Shown: positions 19,600-31,077 of the stretch, piece after piece
Layout of the letters: each line of letters opens with the position of its first letter
How positions within the stretch are numbered: the stretch's first letter is position 1
Source of the DNA: Tillus elongatus
Lineage: Eukaryota; Arthropoda; Insecta; Coleoptera; Cleridae
NCBI GenBank assembly: GCA_964006375.1
Contig: OZ023265.1
Location: forward strand, 10,945,795 to 11,009,794
Direction of reading: 5' to 3'
Length of the DNA stretch: 64,000 nt
Position numbers and translations under genes: made by a program
The notes under the pieces: model-generated
What the model was told of the DNA's origin: nothing
The model's input: the letters and a program-made list of their open reading frames with translations, nothing else
Databases searched by the model: none

Positions 19600-20572
19600 C
19601 CTAATCGCAAGCGTTATTCGTTTTTTTAAGTCATTTAAATCGAAATGTTTAGTTTTGTACACAATGCTCTTCACATATCCCCATAAAAAGAAATCTAATA
19701 AGGTAAGGTCAGGTGATAGCGTTGGCCATTCTATCGATCCTCGCCTCCCTATCCACCGATTGGGAAATATTGCATCGAGGTACTGCTGGACATTGAGTTG
19801 GTAATGTGGTGGTGCTCCACCTGCTGAAACCATATCGTATTCACTGGAACTTGAGGGTTTCCTGGATCAGGATCTAAATTTGCCAAAGTTGGAATGACAT
19901 CATTTTGAAGTAGTGCCAAATAATTATCGCCATTCAAATTACCCTCAATGAAAAAGGGACCAATGATATGGTTTCCAACAATGCCTGCCCAAACATTAAC
20001 CTTCTGAGGGTATTGCGTGTGTTCTTCTCTCATCCCGTAAGGATTTGTCGTTGCCCAGTAGCGACAATTTTGCCGATTAGCATGACCGTTAAGTGAAAAA
20101 GTGCACTCATCAGAAAACATAACGTCTTCTAATTGGATAATATTGTTATCCAACATGTCCATCATTCGCTTACAAAAATAAGTTCTCCTACCGTAAACGT
20201 CTTCCATGAGCTCCTCAGTAGGTATCATTTTATAGCGATTTTATTTTCATATGTTAACTATCGATGCATGGCTAACATTAAATGTAGTGGATGCCTGTCT
20301 AGCCGATGTATGTGGGTTTTCCACAAATTCAAGCATCACATCTAATTTGATTTCATCACTCAGTGCATTGGCTGCTTTTTTTTTATCTGTCTTACATGAC
20401 CAAACTCGCGAAACTGCTTCTCTATTTTACTAATTGTTCCTTGGGATATAGGCGGTAAATCAGGAAATTTCTCATGAAATAGGCGAGTTACTTCATGTTG
20501 TGTTCGGGTTTTATCTCCGTTACCAATCATTTGTATAACTGTTATTTTATGCATTTCCGTTAATCTAACCAT
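19600..20572 (-). pseudogene. Mariner-superfamily transposase, DD41D type, inactivated
   Basis: The N-terminus (MVRLTEMHKITVIQMIGNGD, residues 1-70) is a helix-turn-helix region, followed by a second one (SARQASTTFNVSHASI). A stop and frame break occur near 20,255. The catalytic domain has FSDECTF (first Asp), VWAGIV, WFQQ, APPHYQLNVQQYL and SPDLTLLDFFLWGYVK (last Asp). A 1-base deletion near 19,817 falls in the codon that should follow WFQQ, the second catalytic Asp. By my count 41 residues separate that Asp position from the Asp of LLDFF, the DD41D spacing of the rosa-like group. The C-terminal end is lost after about 19,600. Tc1/mariner enzymes cut and paste DNA at TA sites; this copy cannot. 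Confidence 0.85.
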
Positions 20573-21120
20573 TTTTCAAAATTGAAGTTAACGAAATTCA
20601 AACTAAAATTATAATACTAACAATTTAAATGACAACTTATAATTACAAAACAATTTGCTTAGGAGTTTTAAACAAACAACATTGCCTCGGAAACACTTTA
20701 ATGTATTTTTAATGGATACAATGTAAAAAGCACATTTCTATGGTTTTTGCTTACTTTCTTATCTTGAAGACCTAAACGGAAAATAAGTTTTGAGTTTACT
20801 AATTACAATATTGTAATACGTTTTAAGTATTTTATAGCGAATTTCGGTAACCACATGATTTTATTTTATTCTATCTTAATTGTTGCAATAAACTTGAAAA
20901 CGATAACATTTTTGAATAGAGACTGAACAGACCTTTCAAACGACATATCACAAGCCTATACTTCCCCTTAAAAAAATTGGGGGTTGTACGTGTCATTCGA
21001 AGGGGGTTAAAGGTAGGGATCGCATTATCACGTTGAAAAATGTCAATTTATAATTTAAATTTGACGTGTTTCGGGATTTTTTATAATAATGTACAGTAAC
21101 CGAAATAATGAATTTATTCC
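20573..21120. other. Probable non-coding 5' arm of the mariner element
   Basis: No gene. It lies between the transposase start and a TACAGGGTGT-like end at about 21,143, so it may be its leader region. Short AT-rich frames are not coding. Confidence 0.35.
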
Positions 21121-21143
21121 ATTTGGCTTTTACACCCTGTATA
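21095..21143 (-). repeat. Possible terminal end of the mariner element
   Basis: The minus strand begins TACAGGGTGTAAAAGCCAAA, typical of insect Tc1/mariner ends, about 550 bp upstream of the transposase start. The matching left terminus was not found, probably lost where Rep-C adjoins. Confidence 0.4.
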
Positions 21144-21159
21144 TGTCTATGTAAGTAGT

Positions 21160-23090
21160 AGTAGTGTAAGTAGTGTAAGTAGTATTTCATGTTAGTTGAT
21201 ATCTTGTGTTTTCGTGTATGCAAATAAAGTGTTTTGTGAAACCAAGTGTGTATATTATCTCATAGCCAAATAGCTATCAGAGCATCAGCCAGAACGTGCA
21301 AGAAGAAGTAAACCGTCTCTAAACAAATTCTGGTGGTCATGGACCAGAAGAAGAAGCTGATCACAAAATTAATTGACATGGTTTACGTGTTAGGAGAGCC
21401 CAAATTTCAAAAAAATCTAATAAAAACGTGGGTGAAGGGAGAGAACCACGTCTCATAGGAAATATTGTCAAACGATTTAAACCAGAATAGTGCTGCAAAT
21501 TGCATCGTAATTTCCACATAGCTGTGATAATGTATTCGCAGAAAGACATTCTCATGAAATGAATTTACGGTCTTTGACTTGACCACAAAGAAAATATTTA
21601 AATATTTGTATTCCTGTACCCATAAACTTCTGAAACAATATTAGCGTTTGACATGCAGATGACTTTGAATGGTCACTCCCCCTGAAGCGATGTCAACCAA
21701 AAACAATTCAAAGCGTTCCTTTGTCGGGTGCTAACAGTATACCAAATTTGAAGATGATATCGATTCGCTCGAAAGTTATTGCGCCTACTAACAGACAGAC
21801 ACAAACGCCGATAGACCCACCGACAGACAACAAAAATCGTTCCAGGTAATAGGTTAATAAGAATTATAAATTATCCCTAATTAAGACGATAGGTGGTATT
21901 ATCTTTAAAGCGATGCGATATGATAATTTTTCACTTTTACAGTGTTATTAATCACACGTCGTTTATAACGGCAACACTGCAACTTATGCATTAGCATCAG
22001 GAAGGTAAACGATGTACATATGCACATTCGTCATAATAATGAAAAACAATAAAGAAACAAAAGAGTAACGCTTATAATTGGGCGGGTAGTAGAGGATACA
22101 ATCCTGCTTTGAGATTAACATTATTTGACGTTATCCACTAGTTAAAAAGCAGTGTATTAATTAATATGGTAGGTTCTTCCATAAGCAATTATTTCCGAAG
22201 TGCTCGCACATAATTGCATCCTGTTTCACAACACGGTCTGCCATCACGGTGTGATCCATGATTCACAACACAATGGAGGGAGACAGATGGTCGAGGAGAG
22301 CAGCTATTGCAAAAGAAGTGAAGCGATTCTATTGTTTTAGAGAAGCATCGCCGTGTTGGGCAAGTTTAAGGTTAGTAAGAACAGAGATTGAAACTGATTC
22401 ATCGGGAAACCTTGCAACCGCTGCGGCTGCTAAGACGTGGTTTGTCCGTTTCGGTTGAAAGATCTGACGAATACAGTTAAGAATTTCACTTTGTGTCTTA
22501 AATGTTTTGTGGTTGTGGTTTTCGATGTCGAATTATTGGAACCAGTCAGTAAAGTTTAGTAGTTCTGTTAGAATTTGGTGTCAGAATAGTGACGACTCTT
22601 TAAGGAGTTTAGAATATTAGCTTTCAAGCACCTTAAAGCAAAATAATGTTATATGTACAGGCTGGCCCAAAGTAGACGCTTTCTTATGGAAACTCATGTT
22701 TCTACCAGAGATAGAAAAAAAAATGACCCTCGTCTCCCGGGCTCAAATGTTATGAGAAGCTTATAACGAAATAAAAATTCCGTTTTTATTGAACACTAAA
22801 ATAATATAAAATAAGTATAATATGATATGACACAAATTATCTCAAGGCTTGGGTTCAGGCACTCGCAGTTGGTAGGTTTTAAGTGGTACAAATAAAATCA
22901 GGTGTCATGAATAAAATTAGTTTATTGATAAAATTATTGACTCTATATAATGCAGTGGATTAAATTTAATAAATGAGATGAAAGAAAAATATGTGATTTA
23001 ATTACTTGTGACACTGTAAAAATGAATTGTGGAGCACACTCTACAAAAGAAAAAGAAAGCCACAGATAAACAGTGTACTTAACTTTCAGC
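21160..23090. other. Mostly unassigned
   Basis: Contains the short dispersed repeat at 21,740-21,850 (see 14,255). A TACAGGCTGGCCCAAAGTAG phrase at about 22,656 looks like a DNA-transposon terminus without a partner. A 66-residue plus-strand frame at 22,258-22,458 is not recognised. Confidence 0.35.
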
Positions 23091-23093
23091 CTC

Positions 23094-23480
23094 CTGTTGA
23101 GGGGGGGTCCTCCTTGGAGATAGGGCTGAAGGAGACTCCTTGATGATGTTGTTGAGGGGGCTCCTTACTAACGATGATGTTATTGAGGGCTCGTCCCTAG
23201 CGATGTGCCACTTAGGGGGCTCTTCATTTACTATGGTGTTGAAGGTTCCTCCCTAACGGTGGTGTTGAAGGGGGCTCCTCACTTACAGTGTTTTTGGAAG
23301 GTCCTCTATTTACGATGTTTATTTGGGGGCTCCTTACCAGCGATGTTGTTGGAGGGAGCTCTTTACTATGTGGTTGAAGAGACCTCTACCTAGGGTGATG
23401 AGGTCCGCCTCCTAACCAACGGTGATGACGGCCGCCTCTTAACCAACGGTGGGGTTGAAGACCGCTTCCCTACCAACGGG
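23094..23480. repeat. Degenerate minisatellite, ~30-38-bp units
   Basis: Around ten imperfect copies of a unit close to GGGGGCTCCTTACTAACGAT followed by GATGTTGTTGA. Landmarks are repeated GGCTCCT, AACGATGATG or AACGGTGGTG, and TGTTGAAGG or TGTTGAGGG. The 62-residue frame through it (Leu/Gly-rich) reflects the repeat. Confidence 0.85.
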
Positions 23481-23484
23481 ATGC

Positions 23485-24680
23485 TATAAAATTCCATCGG
23501 TATGAGTAATGGTTCAGGGCTTAATGATTTACATAGGGCGGCTGGTAGCAGGTTAAGTTTACTTACAAAATTTATCTGTGTTAATGATTGGAAACAAATT
23601 AACGTATATGAAACAAAATCTTAAATGACTTCGCTACAATGCATTTAAAACAGTACAATAGCAGTTAATTACCGAACTAACGCTACCACAAGCCACCCTT
23701 TAACAGTATAAAACTTATAATAAAGAAAGCAATCATTGAAAGTAATTTCAACACACATACATTAGCAAGCAATCCACCATTATTACCAAGCAAAGAAAAA
23801 TGTATGAGTAACTGGAACTAAGTCGCTATTTAAATATAAAACTCACCCATTCGGACATGCTGCTTTCCGAGTAGAATTTAACTGTGATACTTCATTTCTT
23901 AAGGTCGATTTAGAAGAGAGACTGGCATGTGTCGCACGTGTATTTAAAGATTCGCTTATCGCAGACACGTCATAAAATTAGCTCCAACGCAGGCGTGTTT
24001 CCATGAGTCGGGTGCGGTAGAGGAACCGACCGCCGAGTTTGACGTCACTGAAGGGATTTAGACTCTGACGTCACAAAAGGGGTTGATTCAGAAGCTTAAA
24101 AGTGAAAGGCGTTAACGCGTCTGACATGTCACGCTTATTAAATATACGCGACATGTTACAAACGCACTGGCACAAACAAAATATTGCCATTTCATAAAGT
24201 TTTGCCGATAAAGGGCGTTTCTCGAATTTAGTCGATTCCTTTGATGTCCTAAAACTTTTTTGTTTTGAAAGATAATTGCTTTCTGAGAAAAACTTTCTCA
24301 CGGCAATTTTTGATTTGGAATAAGCTGGTGTGGTTTGTTTTGATACAAACTGTTTCACCGGAAATGTCTGCAACTTTTGATTTTTAAATTGGGCCTCCGG
24401 TATTTTTTGCTTTGTTTGATAAAAAATGACATTTTGAATACAATGACACCACATACGTCAACTTTTGATATTTTTGTTTAAAAAAAATTAGATTTTAAAT
24501 TTTAACCTAGACTGTCATGACAATGTTAGAACCATTATTTTTTAAACAAGAAGCCATAGAAAAATAGATTTGATCATTTAGTTTGTTTTTGTAAATGTTT
24601 TTACTCACTTCAAATCGTATTTTTATTTATAGCTCAATTTTTTCAGATGGAACGAGGGTGGCTCATTAACATATATTTTT
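23485..24680. other. Unassigned single-copy-looking sequence
   Basis: Shares no repeat with the rest of the window. The minus-strand frame 24,071-24,454 (127 residues, Lys-rich, including KQKSFRTSKESTKFEKRP) is the longest. I do not recognise it. Being next to the paired CRE-like sites, it is one candidate for host coding or transcribed sequence, with no firm evidence. Confidence 0.3.
24040..24073. promoter_or_regulatory. Two perfect CRE-like palindromes
   Basis: TGACGTCA occurs at 24,040-24,047 and again at 24,066-24,073, 26 bp apart. This octamer is the consensus for CREB/ATF bZIP factors. The local DNA is more GC-rich than the surroundings. A functional promoter is an inference; no gene start is identified. 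Confidence 0.4.
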
Positions 24681-24749
24681 TATTGAGATTTCGATCCACA
24701 GAAATGCCAACAAGTGAAAAGGACCCATTACTTTGAATAACTTGGTTGT

Positions 24750-25433
24750 TCATTGTGATGGGTCTAGGGCTGGTGTGTCTCTTATGCGATAGAAAGCAAG
24801 ACTCAGATTTGCTGTGGTTGATTGTATAAGATTTATACTTCCCCAGTCTAATATTTTTTGGAGATCCACAGAGACAGAACCCTCCATGAATCTGCGATCC
24901 TCATCCAGTTGCGCTAAAGAGACAGGCTTAGAATATTGTATATTTGAGTGGAGGATGCTGTCGTCCGCGTAACTGTGAACTGGGTTGGATGTGCTGGAGA
25001 GGAGGTCATTGATGTGGAGAAGAAACAAAGTAGGGGCTAAAGCTGAACCTTGAGGAACTCGTGCATTAACTGGATACAGTTTAGAGGAACAGCCATCCAC
25101 GACAACAGAAATGCTCCGGTTGGAGAGGATATTTGCTGTCCAGGTACAGAGTTTTGGTGGTAGGCCATAGGCCGTAAGTTTATTAGGCAGCGCTGCGTTC
25201 CAGACCTGGTCGAATGCTTTGGATATGTCTAGAGCGACAGTATGGGATTCACAGTGTAGTTCCATATACTTGTTCAAGGAATGGGAGACAAAGGAAAGGA
25301 GGTCGGCAGTTGATCTGCGCTGACGGAATCCATACTGCCTGTCGTGGATTAGACTGTGTTTTTCAAGACATTTTAGTAGTTCGGTGTTCATATACTTTTC
25401 ATAGTGTTGCATTGCGCAGGAAGCAGTGACCAT
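24750..25433 (-). pseudogene. LINE-alpha RT (copy 3)
   Basis: 227 residues with VALDISKAFDQVWNAALPNK, ARVPQGSALAPTLFLLHIND and YADDSILHS, so the YADD is intact. AGVPQG is ARVPQG here. The frame stops soon after SINLIQST through a frameshift. The first residues (MVTASCAM) belong to the end of the endonuclease. Confidence 0.85.
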
Positions 25434-26168
25434 GCCGTGGTCTGAGCGGTGACTGATGTCTTATAGCATTCAGGTTTTGTAGTAAGAAGGAGATCCAAGG
25501 GATTTGAGCTGTGTGTTGGGATGCGAGGAAAGTAAGTACGTTGCTGAACCATATTGGCTAAAGAATTGCTGACTGCAAAGGCCTCCGCTGCTCTCCCTTG
25601 TGGATCGGTTTTTAAAGATCCTAGCCATTCCTTATTATGAACATTGAAGTCACCAAGAATAGTGAGCTCGGAGGAAGGATATTCAGAAATCAGATGGTTG
25701 TTTTTTTCAGAAAGGTAGTCAAAGAGCTGGACAAAGTGGTCAGAAGGTGACCGGTAAATGCAACAGATGAATTTAGCTGCAGCCCTGAGAGCGAGGTTCA
25801 TCCAAAGTATGTCTTTTCTTCCAGCTTCTAAATTGGTGCAGGGTAGATTGCTACGGACGTATGCGCACACACCTCCATGCAATCCAAAGGAAGTAAGTAA
25901 GGAAGTAAGGAGATCATACCCAGGGAAATTAGGGTGATTAGTGGCTGTTTTGGCACTGATTTTGGGTTTCGGTGAGGAAGAGGAGTTGATGCCTGTTAGC
26001 CCGGACAAAATGCTGGACGGAGTTCAGGTTAGAATTTAGGCCACATATATTCGAGAAGGATATGTCAAATCTTGATGCCGGCGCCCCCTGCACACCCATC
26101 TCCCGGAGATCCGAATGGAGGGGTATTTTATCTCCGGAATCTTTTGTACAAGGAGGAGCCATCATCAT
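25388..26168 (-). pseudogene. LINE-alpha apurinic-like endonuclease domain (copy 3)
   Basis: Two overlapping minus frames make one domain: FDISFSNICGLNSNLNSVQH with LFLTETQ (26,168-25,938), then HGGVCAYVRSNLP, CCIYRSPSD, LTILGDFNVHNKEWLG and the end TSDHG read across a frameshift. NICGLN, TETQ, GDFN and SDH are the conserved blocks of exonuclease-endonuclease-phosphatase domains in CR1/Jockey LINEs, which nick the target DNA. It is the only endonuclease of this family in the window. Confidence 0.85.
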
Positions 26169-26456
26169 TTTGGTTTATAAGGGAAACCGACTCATACACC
26201 AGAGCCGGAAACGTCTGTTGGGACTTTACCGGCCCCTTGATGTAAGGGGTGGTACTTCCTTGGGCGTGAAAAAAATCCTTTACTATCACGTAAAGGAAAA
26301 GTCCACTACCACCTACAATATTTTGGTCTAGTACCATTTTCCGACATTCAGCGCGGACAAAATGTTTTTCTTTAAATGCTTTTTTTTTTTAAATTTTAAT
26401 CGATACATCTGAATACTATAAATTATGTAGGAACAACTTGCGTATCAAATTCAGTT

Positions 26457-26655
26457 AAACAGCTTTGTTTAGACGCCCTCGTGGCGCAGGTTGTTAGGTG
26501 GCAGCCTGCTAAGCGAGAGGTCCCGGGTTCGATTCCTGGGCGAGCCAAGTTGACTTTGGAAAATTTGTAAAAATTGTGAATGATGGGAAATGAATGTGCT
26601 AATGGCCTGAGATGCCGCAGCCAATAATATTAAATTAAAAAAAAACAGCTTTGTT
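26457..26655 (+). mobile_element. SINE-1 with 13-bp TSD
   Basis: The element at 26,471-26,642 lies between perfect copies of AAACAGCTTTGTT (26,457-26,469 and 26,643-26,655). The head GACGCCCTCGTGGCGCAGGT carries an A-box-like GTGGCGCAGG, and GGTTCGATTCC is a perfect B box. The mid-segment CCTGCTAAGCG has a GCT anticodon-like triplet, so a tRNA-Ser-type origin is plausible. The 95-bp body ends AATATTAAATTAAAAAAAAA. This structure indicates Pol III transcription and LINE-mediated insertion. Confidence 0.92.
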
Positions 26656-26659
26656 ATTT

Positions 26660-27330
26660 CATCGTAAGACATATGTACATCAGGGGTAGGCCAGTATAAT
26701 AACTTATAAATTAAAAACTACACACAACCGTATAAACAGAAATAGAAACACCTAACAGCTAATCAGGTATCAACAACAACACAATGCGTACAGGCAAAGA
26801 AACACCGTGTGTACATACGTAATAATTTAACAGTACTTACACAATATGTGCTTTGTTCGTTATTTTACAGTAATGTTTAATTAATCTGCGTTCATTTATT
26901 CATATTCTACACACACATTGACTTAATTTACATGAAAAGTTCCCTTCGCATTATGCCAGTTACTTAATGTTTGTGTACGTACACACATTGAACGGACTTA
27001 TCTACTTAATTACCAGCTATATCTAACAGAAAAGAACCAGGTGACCTGTACTGCTGGTAAATAATTCTTTTGTTTTGCAACGATGCCTGTATTATTACCT
27101 TCTCAATTATGTTAATATGTCAAAAAGATGAAATATTGCAATAGAAAACTCATTATGGTTACCTTGACTTCAAAAATGGAATCGCTAGGAAAGTGACTTA
27201 GATGGTTCAATTCTAGAACTTTTTGATCTTTGAAAAATTTCTTCAAATAAGCCCGAGTTCGTCATCATATCACAGTCGTCGCAGCAGTCATGAGTCTCTG
27301 CCTTTAACAGCTCTTTCAATTCTTAAAAAG
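26660..27330. other. No supported feature
   Basis: AT-rich sequence with no recognised coding or shared repeat content. Confidence 0.5.
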
Positions 27331-27395
27331 TTAGGCGCAACAAGTGCGCTATGGTAGCATAATTTCATTAAAATCTCTCAAATCATGAAAGTGGT
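27331..27395. repeat. Decayed Rep-A left end
   Basis: GCGCAACAAGTGCGCTATGG followed by TAGCATAATTTCATTAAAAT; only the terminus is recognisable. Confidence 0.5.
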
Positions 27396-27739
27396 GAAAT
27401 TTGCACAAAGTGTATTTATAGAAAAGCTTTGGGATACTCAAGTGAAGTAGTTAATTGATTCGATGAAATTTATAAAAGCATGATTCATTCAAAAAATATG
27501 CTAGATATGTATAGGGAATCCTAATACAGTTCAATAGACGTTTCATTTTACCATCAAATAATGCTATAAAATACAGGGTGTTCCATTTGAGAATTGTGAG
27601 ATTTTCGAGATTTTCTAATACCAAATTCAAGGTGAATTTATGAAAACCTGTATATATCTTCAAACAGTAGATGGAGTAGATACTTTGATGTTTTTCTAAT
27701 AATGTCAACAAGTTTCAGATTTATATAGTAATTATTATT

Positions 27740-27870
27740 TGGTAGATACCCGAAAGAAAACCCAAAATTTTCCCGGAAAACCTGGTTCGATTCTCCTGGC
27801 CACTTAGAAAAGGAAGCTACATGCCAAATTTCATCAAAATCGGTCAATTATTTTTTTAGTTATCGATGTG
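27740..27870 (-). repeat. Rep-B copy 5, portion beside its TA array
   Basis: CCCGAAAGAAAACCC, AAAATTTTCCCGGAAAACCT, GGTTCGATTCTCCTGGCC, CCAAATTTCATCAAAATCGG and GTTATCGATGTGATAC correspond to Rep-B minus-strand order, ending at the array. Confidence 0.65.
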
Positions 27871-28795
<925 letters not shown>

Positions 28796-28854
28796 AGTTT
28801 TTTTGGCTAGCTCTTAGGGTAAGAGATATATAGAGGAATTATATACTATTGGGA

Positions 28855-28956
<102 letters not shown>

Positions 28957-28984
28957 CTTAATTGGTTCTCGGGTTGAACCGCGT

Positions 28985-29040
28985 CCAGAATTTATGAAAA
29001 CTCGCCGTTTCGGCTCCTGTTTTGGAGCCATTTTCAAGAG
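28985..29040 (-). ncRNA. Hammerhead-like segment of PLE-A
   Basis: The minus strand reads CTTGAAAATGGCTCC, AAAACA, GGAGCCGAAACGGCGAG. GGCTCC/GGAGCC forms a perfect 6-bp stem II followed by GAAAC. The expected CTGATGA strand is CTTGAAAA and no clear GTC follows, so it is probably a degenerate or non-cleaving relative. Confidence 0.4.
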
Positions 29041-29320
29041 GTAAAGGAAATATGGATAGACACTCTAAGGCCTCAATCTGCCTCTTCCTTAGAGTGGTGG
29101 ACAAAGCTGGGTAAAGGAAATATGTAAGGACACTCTAAGGCCTCAATCTGCCTACTCCTTAGAGTGGTGGACAAAGGTAGGTAAAGGAAATATGTAAGGA
29201 CACTCTAAGGCCTCAATCTGCCTACTCCTTAGAGTGGTGGACAAAGGTGGGTAAAGGAAATATGTAAGGACACTCTAAGGCCTCAATCTGCCTACTCCTT
29301 AGAGCGGTGGACAAAGGTGG
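29041..29320. repeat. Tandem array, 4 x 70 bp
   Basis: Units begin GTAAAGGAAATATG at 29,041, 29,111, 29,181 and 29,251 and contain CACTCTAAGGCCTCAATCTG and CCTTAGAGTGGTGGACAAAG. CTCTAAGG and CCTTAGAG within each unit are complementary and could make a stem. The units differ by one or two bases. A single related unit sits in the PLE-A fragment at 11.1 kb, so the array is an amplification inside this copy. Confidence 0.95.
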
Positions 29321-29419
29321 GTTGTGTTGTTGTAGCTCTATTACGGGGCCTCAATCTGCCTACTCCCCAAATCTCGCCGGATATCGTCTGTGAGGTCTCA
29401 GTGTGTTCAACCCTAGGTC

Positions 29420-30127
29420 TCAGAGAGAACTGGCAGTTCGTTGCAAGTCTTGCCTTATATATGTAGTTCCGTCTACCTGCTTCGTTATCAGTGAAAGTAG
29501 TGGGGTCACCGTCAATAAAGTGGGGGGGGGGGGGGCTTCGGTCACGGTACTTAGAGGATGGGGAGGATTAAGAGGGTCACCGGCATTTGTTGAGGCAGAT
29601 AATGGGGCAATAAAATTGTCCGTGGAATTTATTTTCTTTTTGTGTGTTTGTAAAGAAGATATAATAGGTTTCCAAGTAGTCGGAAGGCGGAGGCCATCAT
29701 CTCTCTTATTTAAACAATCGGGACGTTTTTCAATCTCGGTTGCTTCGCGGATAATTCTCGTTTTGAAGTTGTAAACCGGTGCTATTGTTTTGGCTATATC
29801 GAAGTCTATTTTGTGCCCTGTATGAATATGATGCATGGCCAGCGCCGATGAGGGGTCGGATTTTCTAACTGCTAGGGTGTGTTCATATATTCTATTGTGG
29901 ATGCGTCTATTTGTTTGTCCTACATAAGTTCGGGAACAGTCGGAACAAGGAATTTCGTAAACTCCGTGGGATTTGTTTGGAATAGTATCCTTGGGAGTTT
30001 TTATCAGATTTGACAGTTTTTGCTCTGTTGTGAGTACGGATCTGATACTATGGGTTCTAAAAATTCTGCTGATTTTGTCGTTGACACCTTTAATGTATGG
30101 TAAAAACGCTGTGTGTTGTTGTGTGGA
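29420..30127 (-). pseudogene. Penelope-type GIY-YIG endonuclease region (PLE-A)
   Basis: The frame is open upstream of the ATG at 29,836 and reads QQHTAFLPYIKGVNDKISRI, then SNLIKTPKDT, GVYEIPCSDCSRTYVGQTNR, RIHNRIYEHTLAV, MHHIHTGHKIDFD, and REATEIEKRPDCLNKRDDGL. GVYEIP/TYVGQT is the GIY-YIG pair, CSDC plus MHHIHTGH supplies the Cys/His finger usual in Penelope, and the Glu of REATEIEK is the metal ligand. The nuclease nicks target DNA to prime insertion. The RT domain that should precede it is missing. The last ~70 residues are low complexity (Pro/Thr) and include a poly-G run at 29,521-29,534. About 230 codons are uninterrupted. Confidence 0.9.
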
Positions 30128-30244
30128 CTGTTTGTCAAATCTGATAAAAACTCCCAGTAATACGCTGATACGCTGTTTTTCCTGATTTATTGTAATAAGA
30201 TTAAGATTCAGTCAATAACATATGGATTGAAAATAATTTACAGC

Positions 30245-30670
30245 TGCCTCAGTTCTTGCCAGGTTTCTGCATTATAAACCAAGACGATACCATTACCTAG
30301 CTAAGCTTTTCTCTCCTAGATAATAGAAGCTATAAACTGTTTATATACAGGGAAAGTAAGACAGGACCAATGGTGGTGCACTGAGGTACATCATCCAGGT
30401 TTCTGCCTCACACACCAAAACCATATCATCACTTAGCTAAGCTTATCCTTGCTAGATAATAGAAGCAATAAACTGTTTATATACAGGAAAAATAAGACAG
30501 GACCAATGACGGTTTCCTGAGGTACACCACCCAGGTTTCTGCCTTATAAACCAAAACGATATCATTACCTAGCGAAGCTTTTCCTTCCTAGATAATACAA
30601 GCAATAAACTATTTATATACAGAGAAACTAAAACAGGACCAATACGGTGTCCTGAGGAGGTACACCACAT
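30245..30670 (-). repeat. Three tandem ~135-bp copies of an RT fragment
   Basis: CCAGGTTTCTGC recurs at about 30,258, 30,392 and 30,529. On the minus strand each unit encodes a decayed non-LTR RT motif: VPQxTxIGPVLFxLYINSL, a Lys/Ser-rich stretch and remnants of the ADDTVLVYNAETWQEL region. Stops and frameshifts occur in every unit. A short RT segment has been tandemly amplified and has then decayed. The 84-codon frame at 30,628-30,882 extends from one unit into flanking sequence. Confidence 0.7.
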
Positions 30671-30674
30671 ATAA

Positions 30675-31075
30675 TGTTCCTCACTATGCTATGTGTACCA
30701 CAAATGTGAACAGTTTGCTTGATATTTTCAAGACATGATATGATAATGAAGTATGATACACCTCCAAAATCCATTTTTACAATCTTCCCATGAATAAAGA
30801 CACAGCATCCCTTGTGTAAAGCTTTTCCAAAGACCATATTGACTGTCGATGAGATCTGGAATTTTTCTATGAACAAATCCATGGTTTTTTTTTTGAGAAT
30901 CTTCTCAAATATTTTCCCTAGCCTACTGTTTAAATGCTAGTGTGTTGTCCTTCGGATGGGGCATAAATATGTCGTATGACCATTACGATGTTGAGCACCA
31001 AAAGACTATATCACTATATTTTCATTAAAAACATTTATCACAGTAAAAGTGTGTATTTAAAAATAACAGTATATA
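30675..31075. other. No supported feature
   Basis: Flank between the tandem RT fragment and the hammerhead region. No motif recognised. Confidence 0.4.
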
Positions 31076-31077
31076 AT

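Larger units (their letters stand above)
24683..26340 (-). mobile_element. LINE-alpha copy 3, endonuclease joined to RT by deletion
   Basis: The minus-strand copy keeps the N-terminal endonuclease and RT but lacks the linker and the end after VDRNL. The 5' side reaches roughly 26,340 and the 3' end is lost at about 24,683. The deletion junction (near 25,400) joins TSDHGMVTASCA to EKYMNTELLK, removing the segment that encodes residues 5' of the RT domain. Confidence 0.85.

Noticed and set aside
19406..19804. 132-codon plus-strand frame opposite the mariner remnant
   Set aside because: It is antisense to the transposase and to a hairpin in Rep-C; no family resemblance.
26471..26545. Possible functional tRNA-Ser gene
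   Set aside because: The acceptor stem pairs imperfectly, a 95-bp body and A tail follow, TSDs flank it, and a second copy lies at 4.1 kb; it is a SINE.
29041..29320. Regular direct repeats resembling a CRISPR array
   Set aside because: Units are contiguous 70-bp tandem copies without unique spacers, in a eukaryotic retroelement.
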